A stretch of DNA of 9,689 nt. It comes from Deltaproteobacteria bacterium. GTDB taxonomy: Bacteria > Desulfobacterota > Desulfobacteria > Desulfobacterales > SURF-7. Positions within the stretch are counted from its first letter, which is position 1. Each line of letters starts with the position of its first letter. The stretch spans positions 1 through 9,689 of the forward strand of contig JAFDJC010000105.1 of assembly GCA_019307665.1 (NCBI GenBank), in the 5' to 3' direction. This document shows, one piece after another, positions 1 through 6,005 of this stretch. The notes under the pieces were generated by a model. That model saw only the letters and a list, made by a program, of their open reading frames with translations. It was not told where the DNA came from and made no database searches. A program made the position numbers and the translations under genes.

Positions 1-399
1 CTTAAGAACCTTCCCGATGTTTTTGATAAGGTTAGACGGTGTAATCGGTTTTTCCATATTGTGAATCGGCCGCAATGTTGCAGGGAAAGCCATTAAGGCC
101 TCAATATCATCTTTGCCGAATTCATCATGCATATGTGCGGTGATAACAATTACAGGGATCTTTGCCCATTCCTTTTTTTTCCTTAATGCCCTCATAACCC
201 TGATCCCCGACATTCTCGGCATAACCATATCAAGGGTTATTAAATCGGGAGGATCGGCTTCTACTTTATCCAAGGCATCAATCCCGTCCACAGCGGTTTC
301 AACATTAAATCCTGCATCCTCTATGCAAGCAGCCAGATAATTGCGGACATCGGGTTCATCATCAACGACCAGCACTTTCTTTTCTGATGCAAGTACCAT
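1..399 (-). CDS. CheY-like single-domain response regulator (3' end beyond window)
   Basis: This is a stand-alone receiver domain that would accept a phosphoryl group from a histidine kinase. I translated it by hand from the ATG at 399-397; 133 codons stay open to the window edge, so the C-terminus is missing. The acidic pocket is VVDDEPD (D13, D14), the phospho-acceptor is D57 in LITLDMVMP, the switch residue is T87 in VITAH, and the conserved lysine is K117 in EKPI. The T87-K117 gap is longer than in CheY, suggesting a small insertion around helix 4. An AAGGAGGG ribosome binding site lies at 405-412, ideally placed for this start. The sequence reaches the usual receiver end with no DNA-binding domain yet, but an output domain beyond the edge cannot be excluded. 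It follows the DsrK-like gene after about 70 bases, in the same direction, so it is probably the last visible gene of that operon. Confidence 0.9.
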   Translation of the reverse strand, partial: MVLASEKKVLVVDDEPDVRNYLAACIEDAGFNVETAVDGIDALDKVEADPPDLITLDMVMPRMSGIRVMRALRKKKEWAKIPVIVITAHMHDEFGKDDIEALMAFPATLRPIHNMEKPITPSNLIKNIGKVLK

Positions 400-470
400 T
401 GTTTCCCTCCTTGTTTATTATTGTTTTTAAGAAACAACATGGAAAAAACATATTGCGGAACAGGTCAACT

Positions 471-2069
471 TTAATATTCTTCTCCCCATTTTATGTAACC
501 GGGATTTACATCAACCATGGCATTGACAATAAGTTCAACAAGGCCACCGTAGGCTAACTGCTCTTTTTCAAAAAGATCATATCGTTTAAAAATATCCCTT
601 ATCTGACCCTTACAATTTGAACAGGGTGCACATACATATTTTTCCATTTCAGACCCCCTGCAGTCCGAAAAGGCATCGAGTATCTGTGACAATTTTTTCC
701 GTCCTGCAATTTTGAAACGCCACTCGGGAATATTATTACGGCTCATTATGGCATATCCGCTGCCACCTCCGCAGCAATAGTTAAAAGGACCATGGGGGTT
801 CATTTCCCTGAATTGGGGACAAAGTTTTTTCACAATTTCCCGTTGTGGTTTAATAATACCCATTAATCTCGTTATATTGCACGGATCATGCAGTGTAACA
901 GGGAAGTTGTTCCGTTCAGGATCAAATTTTATTTTACCGGACATAACAATATCTCGCAATATGGGGAAACAGCTTTCACGCGGGATTTTAAGGGGTTCCG
1001 GGAGTACGCGATCGGCAATTACCGTAAGCGCTTTATGGGCATGTCCGCATTCGCCCAATACTATTTTTTTAACACCAAGTCTCGTTGCAGCCTGGGCTTG
1101 AAGTATCGCTGTACGGGCGAACTGCACATCGTCGTAAAAAACCCCGTAATTAATACTGTCGTAAGCAGCCAGGTCACTTGACAGCGTCCATGAAATCCCT
1201 GCTGCCTGAAAAATGATTGAAAATGCTGCGATATTTTCCGGCCACGCCATAATTTCACCTGCATTATGGATAAGCAAAATGTCAGCCCCTTCAACATCCC
1301 ATGGGGTTTTAAATTCATAGCCTGTCTCTTCGGAAAAATCCTCATCAATAAAATCAATATTGTCCCGAACGATTAATTTGTTCATTTTGGTGGATGATCC
1401 ATATTGCAATTGAAGCATTGAACCGCTTTTGTGAAGTTCAGGTGTTGCAATACCCATTTCCTGGCTGAATATTTTACGGATTTCCCTGGCAACCAGGGCA
1501 TTATCAGCTCCGATAGGGCAGGTTTGTGCACACCGCCTGCAGATATTGCATCGGTATGCCAGTTCACCAATACGCGCAACTGTTCTCCAGTTTAAATCCA
1601 CATCACCGTTTCGCCATCTGGAAAGGGGCTCTTCCTTTACATACTTTTTATAGATCCTTCTAAATATTTCAGTGCGATAGTTCGGTCGATACATTTCATT
1701 TTCACCGCTGGCCTCGAACAGGTGGCATGAATCCGAGCATGTGTTGCATTTTGCGCAGTACTCCATGGTTGTTTCAAGCATCGTCAAAAATGTCCAGTTA
1801 TCTTCTTTTGTAAAGAGCTTCCGCATTCCGTTTATGAATTTATTAACGAGTTCCTCCTCCTCCTTTGTTGTTTTCGGTAATGGGATCTGAAGGATGTTTA
1901 CGTCATCCAGTATACACGCATACTGCTCCCTCGTTTCTTCCGGAATCTCATCCCATTCCTTATCTTCAAAATCTCCAGGCAGGGGCATGAGATCTTCAAC
2001 AGCCACACTGGTCAGCTTGTCGCTATCTTTGCTTATATCGCTAATTTTTACCATTTTACTTTTACTCAT
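471..2069 (-). CDS. DsrK/HdrD-like (Fe-S)-binding electron-transfer protein
   Basis: This is a cytoplasmic iron-sulfur protein of 532 residues, about the usual DsrK length. Two ferredoxin-type [4Fe-4S] motifs are visible: C105, C108, C111, C115 and C174, C177, C180, C184 (followed by Pro). The C-terminal CCG domain has C397, C432-C433 in CCGGGSGYA, and C480, C483, C486 in VCAPCSNC. C341 in GECGHA is the remnant of a first CCG-like half, as in DsrK. In HdrD and DsrK the CCG domain holds the catalytic non-cubane cluster acting on disulfides or sulfur carriers; that role here is inferred from the family. The start codon lies inside the end of the upstream DsrM-like gene (ATGAGTAA, 8-base overlap) with AAGGAGAA at 2075-2082, so the two are translationally coupled. 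No dsrJ, dsrO or dsrP follows. Alternative relatives are TmcB and HmcF of other sulfate-reducer complexes, so I give no symbol. Confidence 0.88.
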   Translation of the reverse strand: MSKSKMVKISDISKDSDKLTSVAVEDLMPLPGDFEDKEWDEIPEETREQYACILDDVNILQIPLPKTTKEEEELVNKFINGMRKLFTKEDNWTFLTMLETTMEYCAKCNTCSDSCHLFEASGENEMYRPNYRTEIFRRIYKKYVKEEPLSRWRNGDVDLNWRTVARIGELAYRCNICRRCAQTCPIGADNALVAREIRKIFSQEMGIATPELHKSGSMLQLQYGSSTKMNKLIVRDNIDFIDEDFSEETGYEFKTPWDVEGADILLIHNAGEIMAWPENIAAFSIIFQAAGISWTLSSDLAAYDSINYGVFYDDVQFARTAILQAQAATRLGVKKIVLGECGHAHKALTVIADRVLPEPLKIPRESCFPILRDIVMSGKIKFDPERNNFPVTLHDPCNITRLMGIIKPQREIVKKLCPQFREMNPHGPFNYCCGGGSGYAIMSRNNIPEWRFKIAGRKKLSQILDAFSDCRGSEMEKYVCAPCSNCKGQIRDIFKRYDLFEKEQLAYGGLVELIVNAMVDVNPGYIKWGEEY

Positions 2070-3021
2070 CTACTTTCTCCTTTCCTGTTTCCGGTTCGGC
2101 AACCGGATTAAACGTAGCAACTTCCGCCCATGTTTCCTTGCCGTGTCCGGCGATATGAGGGGCAGACCAGGAGACCGGATAATTCAGCACAACACCGATC
2201 TTTTTATCAGTTTCCGGGGTGTTGATATTCGGCTCATCCCCCCATCGAATATCGTGGTACAGAAAGTATTTCATGAAAAAGTGCGACATATGCGTCAGAG
2301 GAATATAAGCAATCGTCAGTACCGCCAGCAGTACCTGCAAAAGAAACAGAGAACTGTTGATCTGTGATATGTTAAAGCTGATAAGATTTACTATAAATGC
2401 GCGTGCCAGGATGAATGTCGGATCTATAAACAGCCATGTCAGGATGGCAATGCCCATGGTAACAATAAAAAGGATAAGATTGAAAAAGTGTGAAAATGTG
2501 GAATAATTCCTCAGGCCGGGGCTGGTCACCCTTTTATATATCAACCCCGCGGCGCCGATGATCGCCAGAATAAAACCGACCGGTCCGATGAGATTGGTCA
2601 ATGCCATAACTGTGGACATCAATAGCGGTACCTTAGGACCGGCAGCAACACCGCTTAACTGAGCAATTGCCCCGATAATGAGCAGCGCAAAAAAAGCAAT
2701 GGTAAGATAAAGCCCCAAGTGGAAGGGATAAGTTATATACCACAATGGACGGTTATTTTCCCATACGGTTTTTAGAAAAAGAATTTCAGGAATCATCACT
2801 TTCAGTTCCCCGATTAGAGATACGTTTCTCTCTTTTTTCCACCAGTCGACTTCTTCCAGGTAACTCCCCCCGTATGACGCCCTCTTGCTATCGTGGGCAA
2901 CAGGATAGATCTCCCATCGGACATGTAAAGGGCTTCTAATATAATGAACGATACGTTTGATAACCGCCGAAATGAATACAATTATTGCCAGATAGGCAAT
3001 CAGATAAACGGCTTGGGACAT
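2062..3021 (-). CDS. DsrM/NarI-like cytochrome b membrane subunit
   Basis: This is a 319-residue integral membrane protein of the NarI (nitrate reductase gamma)/DsrM type, expected to carry heme b and exchange electrons with the quinone pool. Hydrophobic segments lie at about 4-25, 95-121, 131-162, 176-199 and 225-250. Candidate heme-ligating histidines in membrane segments are H101 (TYPFHLGLY), H178 (FSHFFN), and H244/H247 (LTHMSHFF). The ending HMSHFF..YFLYHDIRWGDEP resembles what I recall of DsrM-type proteins. After it comes a soluble tail of about 60 residues. The long loop between helices 1 and 2 (about 28-92) is hydrophilic and rich in charged and aromatic residues. The start is supported by AAGGAGGG at 3026-3033. 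Its end overlaps the DsrK-like gene by 8 bases, so the two proteins are presumably made together as one membrane-anchored complex. TmcC or HmcE are less likely identities. Confidence 0.87.
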   Translation of the reverse strand: MSQAVYLIAYLAIIVFISAVIKRIVHYIRSPLHVRWEIYPVAHDSKRASYGGSYLEEVDWWKKERNVSLIGELKVMIPEILFLKTVWENNRPLWYITYPFHLGLYLTIAFFALLIIGAIAQLSGVAAGPKVPLLMSTVMALTNLIGPVGFILAIIGAAGLIYKRVTSPGLRNYSTFSHFFNLILFIVTMGIAILTWLFIDPTFILARAFIVNLISFNISQINSSLFLLQVLLAVLTIAYIPLTHMSHFFMKYFLYHDIRWGDEPNINTPETDKKIGVVLNYPVSWSAPHIAGHGKETWAEVATFNPVAEPETGKEKVDE

Positions 3022-3092
3022 GTTGCCCTCCTTTTATTTTATTATGGGTACTGTGGTTGACAAAAAGAGACCTTTTAACCCTGTTTGGATCC

Positions 3093-3479
3093 CTATTTGG
3101 ATAATAGATTAGAAACCATCTTTACGAGCCTGTCTTCATCAACAGGTTTGCTCATATACCCTTCAGGTTCCGGAAACCCGGGGAGCTTTTTAAAAAAGCT
3201 TCTCATACTATCGCCGACTGCGGTAATAATAATGACCGGGATGTCCTTCAGAACCTCGTCTTCTTTATATTGACGGAAGGTTCGAACACCGGATTTGTCC
3301 GGCATGGCAAGGTCAAGTGTAATTAGATCCGGTTTTTCGGACTTAGCCAGATCAAGTCCCTGGACTCCGTCTTCGGCCGTAATCGTATCGTAGCCATTGT
3401 CCTGCAAAAGCGTGGTTAAATAGGTCGAAACATCCTGTTCGTCCTCTACAACCAATATTTTTTTCTTTGCGGTCATCAT
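3093..3479 (-). CDS. CheY-like single-domain response regulator
   Basis: A complete stand-alone receiver of 128 residues with no output domain. The acidic pair is in VVEDEQD (E12, D13), the phospho-acceptor is D56 in LITLDLAMP, the switch threonine is T86 in IIITAV, and the conserved lysine is K111 in MSKPV. Two ATG codons lie in tandem at 3479 and 3476. The purine-rich GAGGA at 3484-3488 is only 4 bases from the first but 7 from the second, so translation may really start at 3476, giving MTAKKK. It sits 71 bases upstream of the DsrM-like gene in the same direction and resembles the receiver after the DsrK-like gene (both have LITLDxxMP and a lengthened loop before the conserved Lys). It probably receives phosphate from a kinase such as the one at 5983-7818, and may act by binding a protein partner. 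Target unknown. Confidence 0.92.
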   Translation of the reverse strand: MMTAKKKILVVEDEQDVSTYLTTLLQDNGYDTITAEDGVQGLDLAKSEKPDLITLDLAMPDKSGVRTFRQYKEDEVLKDIPVIIITAVGDSMRSFFKKLPGFPEPEGYMSKPVDEDRLVKMVSNLLSK

Positions 3480-3552
3480 TTTTTCCTCATCTTGTTTTTA
3501 AGTTGTTATATAAAAATCGACCTAAGATCTCTTTACCGGATTTATTCCGAAA

Positions 3553-3568
3553 AGCATTAAAAATGCCT
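3553..3568 (-). promoter_or_regulatory. candidate sigma-54 (-24/-12) promoter for the receiver-DsrMK operon
   Basis: Read on the minus strand, AGGCATTTTTAATGCT has the diagnostic GG, ten bases, GC arrangement and matches most of TGGCAC-N5-TTGCA. Transcription would start near 3542, leaving a leader of about 60 bases before the receiver gene. The sigma-54 activator gene lies just upstream, which makes the match more interesting. Against it, GCATT-TTT-AATGC is also a small perfect inverted repeat and could be a weak hairpin at the end of the gene remnant ending at 3570. Confidence 0.35.
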
Positions 3569-3569
3569 G

Positions 3570-3818
3570 CTAATTTTGATTAATTCCTCTCTTTCCCCTT
3601 TTTTCTTTATTATGGTGGCGAGAAAGTTCTTTTTCAGCCAGTTGCCGTACTTTATATGCTACATCACGTAATGTACCGTATACGACCCCGCAACCACCAT
3701 CATAGCGGATCTTATCGCCGTGATCGGCAAGTTCGAGCATTTCGTAGCAGAGCTCGATTACTTTTGTAAGATTCCGGTTACTATGTTCCTCTAACCATTT
3801 TCCTTGCTTTGAAATATC
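3570..3818 (-). pseudogene. small hypothetical gene, 5'-truncated or with a non-standard start
   Basis: An open frame of 82 codons ends at the TAG at 3572-3570. It reads like real protein: DISKQGKWLEEHSNR, then VIELCYEMLELADHGDK, then GCGVVYGTLRDVAYKVRQLA, with a Lys/Arg-rich tail. The core has the look of a short conserved protein (GCGV.YG..RD.AYK..LAE), but I cannot name its family. The frame is closed upstream by TAG at 3821-3819, and no ATG, GTG or TTG occurs before the internal ATG at 3740, which would discard a third of the coding-like sequence. I therefore think the 5' end was lost or mutated; an ATT start at 3815 is the alternative. Directly upstream the DNA becomes strongly AT-rich, consistent with a junction. 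It lies between the activator gene and the receiver-DsrMK operon on the same strand. Confidence 0.5.
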
Positions 3819-4060
3819 CTATTCTAGATTGAGACATTAAAATAGAAAGCATGATTCATGCAAAAAGTGTCACATATTATGAATAATTTTTTTATTAAAT
3901 ATTATCAGATATTTATCAATATTATATTATTAAAATGATTAATCGTGTCTCATCATTTAATTTTACACTATCCATATAATATATTACATTATATTCATAC
4001 TAACAGTTTGATTTAATAGAATAATAAATAATATGGCCAATAGCGGGGTGTACCACCTGG
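3819..4060. other. AT-rich non-coding stretch
   Basis: About 240 bases without a convincing reading frame on either strand, visibly much richer in A and T than the neighbouring genes. It begins where the small gene remnant at 3570-3818 loses its open frame. It contains a TGAGACA copy at 3830-3836 and the left arm of an 11-bp inverted repeat at 3943-3953. It may be an upstream regulatory region, or decayed mobile DNA; the sequence does not decide. Confidence 0.5.
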
Positions 4061-4087
4061 GGATCATGAGACAAACATGAGACACGA
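3943..4087. repeat. 11-bp perfect inverted repeat with extra GAGACA copies
   Basis: TCGTGTCTCAT at 3943-3953 is the exact reverse complement of ATGAGACACGA at 4077-4087, so the pair bounds a 145-base segment. A further ATGAGACA lies at 4066-4073, exactly 11 bases (about one helical turn) before the copy at 4077-4084, and CGAGAC follows at 4085-4090. Two readings fit: binding sites for a regulator, possibly an upstream activating sequence for the adjacent sigma-54 activator, or the terminal repeats of a very small decayed mobile element. I see no flanking target duplication. Confidence 0.5.
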
Positions 4088-4102
4088 GACGCGGAGATTT
4101 GG

Positions 4103-4123
4103 TTTTAGGACGTTGCCCTAAAA
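4103..4123. repeat. 7-bp stem hairpin
   Basis: TTTTAGG at 4103-4109 pairs perfectly with CCTAAAA at 4117-4123 around a 7-base loop. Neither strand has a T-tract directly after the stem, so it is not a classical terminator. It is the first of several hairpins between here and 4250. Confidence 0.45.
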
Positions 4124-4160
4124 TTCGGTAATGTAAAATGATTGAAAGCAATTGAAGCCT

Positions 4161-4194
4161 CCCCGCAGCAAGCTACGGGGAATGCACTCGCATT
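4161..4194. repeat. tandem palindromic hairpins, REP-like
   Basis: CCCCGCAGCAAGCTACGGGG at 4161-4180 folds into a GC-rich stem with one C/A mismatch. It is followed immediately by AATGC-ACTC-GCATT at 4181-4194, and then by TGG...CCGG around a TTCAAAT loop (about 4197-4209). The GC-rich palindrome stands out from the AT-rich surroundings. From memory, such CCCCGYAGC-type palindromes recur between genes in related bacteria, but I cannot verify this here. It lies downstream of the activator gene's own terminator-like hairpin. Confidence 0.45.
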
Positions 4195-4224
4195 GCTGGT
4201 TCAAATCCGGAGAGGGTATATGAT

Positions 4225-4250
4225 GTGATAAAATAGGGCTATTTCAGCCC
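4225..4250 (-). terminator. possible intrinsic terminator of the kinase-activator operon
   Basis: On the minus strand GGGCT (4250-4246), a 5-base loop and AGCCC (4240-4236) form a perfect 5-bp, GC-rich stem followed directly by TATTTTAT. The stem includes the stop codon of the activator gene. It is short, so readthrough towards the receiver-DsrMK operon is possible. Confidence 0.45.
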
Positions 4251-6005
4251 ATAATGACCCAGATTCCGATACAGGGTTGCTCGACCGATGCCAAGCAATT
4301 TTGCAGCTTCTTTTCTGTTTCCTTCTGCTTTTGCCAGTGCAATCAGAATCTTTTCTTTGCTTACCTTTAATGCAGGTCCCGGCTTTTTTGTCATTTTTTG
4401 TTTCTGATGGGCAATTTCCGGGGGTAGATGGTCGACGTCTATCAAACCGGTACGGCATTTAACATAGGTATACTCTATTGCGTTGCGCAATTCCCTGACA
4501 TTCCCGGGCCATGAATAACTTGCCATAAGGTCCATGGCTTCGTTCGAAGGCGTTAAAATCGGACGGTTTATTTCTTTGGCTGTCAGTTCCAGAAAGTGTT
4601 CAACGAGCATAGGGATATCAAGACGTCTTTCCCTGAGCGGCGGCAACGTAATGGGTACCACACACAAACGATAATATAAATCTCGTCTGATTTTTTTTTC
4701 CTCTACCAATTTGAGTAGATTCTGATTGGTAGCACTTATAATTCTAACATTTACCTGTATCGACTTCTCACCTCCAACACGCTCAAAGCGCTGCTCCTGC
4801 AATACTCGCAGGAGTTTCACTTGCATGGCGGGTGACAGCTCACTCACCTCGTCAAGGAAAAGCGTTCCCTGATGCGCCAGCTCAAAACGTCCCTTTCTCT
4901 CCCGAACCGCACCTGAGAATGCACCGGCTACATGTCCGAACAATTCGCTTTCAATAATTCCTTCAGGCAAAGCGCCACAGTTTATAGCTACAAACGGCTT
5001 GCTGGAACGTGGTCCGATATCGTGGATGGCATTGGCAACCAGCTCCTTTCCCGTACCACTTTCCCCCTCTATGAGAACCGGAACAAGAACTGAGCCAACC
5101 TCTCTGATATGATCGAACAACTCCAATGTTTTCGGATCCTTTCCGATAAGACTACCCAGTGAATGATGGTGTTTAAGACGGCGTTTAAGCTGATCCAGTT
5201 CGGTATCGTCTTTGAATGAAAGCAGTGCGCCCACATCATTACCTGTCTCATCAGATAGCGGCATAATTGACATCTTCAGGACGCGTTTTCTGCCATCCGG
5301 TTTTCTGAAAACGATTTCCTTAGCTGAGATGGTTTTTTTATTTTGTCTGGTTACACCTTCACAAAACTCACAGTCACCTCCACAGAATCTGCCGGGAAAG
5401 ACGTCGTGGCAGTCCTTGCCCAATATGTTTTCACGTTTATATCCTGTTATTTTCTCCGCTGCCTTATTGAAAAAGAAAATCCGTCTGTTTAAAGTGTGGG
5501 CCATAACACCATCCAGCAGGTTGTCCAGGATAAGTGACAGGTTGCGGCGGGATACAAACAGGGCATCTAAAAGATCCGCTTTAAAAAGCGTTCCTATATT
5601 CTCTCTTATCATGCTTTTTGCCTTTTTAAGATCCCTATATACTTCCGATGCATCAACGCCTGATGACGGATCAGGTATATCCCAATGTAAATGCGGCGGC
5701 ATCCCCGGAAGAGTTGGTCGACAACTCTGATCGAAATCGCCTAGGGTAATAATCAGATCGAACATAAACAACTCGATATCCGGCAAAGAAAGCATGGGTA
5801 AATTTGATATATCGATTCCTGATTCCTGCATCACACGATTAGTAATGGGATTCGATTGTGGAGGTGTCACTGAAGCGCCCATGAATTCAACACCATTTTT
5901 GCCCAATTCACGGGCAAAACCGTCGGCCATTAAATGAAGGTTATTCCCGCCGTCCCCGAGAAAGAGGATGAGGTGTTTACGATTAGGCATTTGATTGTAA
6001 TTCAT
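4239..6005 (-). CDS. sigma-54 activator: degenerate ArsC/LMW-phosphatase-like domain + Cys-rich PAS + AAA+ + Fis HTH
   Basis: A 588-residue enhancer-binding protein for sigma-54 RNA polymerase. Residues 10-145 resemble the low-molecular-weight phosphatase/ArsC fold (LFLGDGGNNLHLMADGF, FDLIITLGD, HWDIPDP), but the catalytic loop is lost: the nucleophile position is G17 and the loop arginine is L23. A PAS domain spans about 155-270 and carries C199, C208, C212 and C215. The AAA+ domain has Walker A GESGTGKE (314-321), a GAFSGA loop (361-366), Walker B LFLDEV (D385, E386), RRDLYYRL near 440-447 and WPGNVREL (499-506). A Fis-type helix-turn-helix ends the protein (about 550-588). There is no receiver domain. 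The gene overlaps the kinase gene by 23 bases; an alternative ATG at 5990 would also include the whole ArsC-like domain, and neither start has a clear ribosome binding site, consistent with translational coupling. Targets are unknown; the receiver-DsrMK operon downstream is the obvious candidate. Confidence 0.9.
   Translation of the reverse strand: MNYNQMPNRKHLILFLGDGGNNLHLMADGFARELGKNGVEFMGASVTPPQSNPITNRVMQESGIDISNLPMLSLPDIELFMFDLIITLGDFDQSCRPTLPGMPPHLHWDIPDPSSGVDASEVYRDLKKAKSMIRENIGTLFKADLLDALFVSRRNLSLILDNLLDGVMAHTLNRRIFFFNKAAEKITGYKRENILGKDCHDVFPGRFCGGDCEFCEGVTRQNKKTISAKEIVFRKPDGRKRVLKMSIMPLSDETGNDVGALLSFKDDTELDQLKRRLKHHHSLGSLIGKDPKTLELFDHIREVGSVLVPVLIEGESGTGKELVANAIHDIGPRSSKPFVAINCGALPEGIIESELFGHVAGAFSGAVRERKGRFELAHQGTLFLDEVSELSPAMQVKLLRVLQEQRFERVGGEKSIQVNVRIISATNQNLLKLVEEKKIRRDLYYRLCVVPITLPPLRERRLDIPMLVEHFLELTAKEINRPILTPSNEAMDLMASYSWPGNVRELRNAIEYTYVKCRTGLIDVDHLPPEIAHQKQKMTKKPGPALKVSKEKILIALAKAEGNRKEAAKLLGIGRATLYRNLGHYGLK

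Noticed and set aside
113..340. 75-codon plus-strand frame
   Set aside because: It is the antisense shadow of the CheY-like receiver gene at 1-399, which has all receiver motifs and a strong ribosome binding site.
1894..2367. 157-codon plus-strand frame
   Set aside because: It runs antisense across the DsrK/DsrM-like overlap and shows low-complexity serine/leucine runs but no domain motif.
471..3021. Part of a complete dsrMKJOP operon
   Set aside because: No triheme cytochrome, ferredoxin-like or NrfD-like gene follows the DsrK-like gene; a receiver gene occupies that position.
4157..4218. tRNA gene, because of a T-loop-like GGTTCAAATCC and nearby hairpins
   Set aside because: No matching acceptor stem, no proper anticodon arm (the middle hairpin has a 4-base loop), and no D arm; the spacing does not fit a cloverleaf. 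A tRNA 3'-end remnant as an attachment site cannot be shown either.
3480..4238. CRISPR array, suggested by repeated GAGAC motifs
   Set aside because: The repeats are short, irregularly spaced and in both orientations, with no uniform repeat-spacer pattern.
4201..4458. 85-codon minus-strand frame
   Set aside because: It overlaps the Fis domain of the activator in another frame; the Lys/Arg/Ser-rich product is a by-product of that coding sequence.
5212..5730. 172-codon plus-strand frame
   Set aside because: Antisense to the PAS part of the sigma-54 activator, with no recognisable motif.
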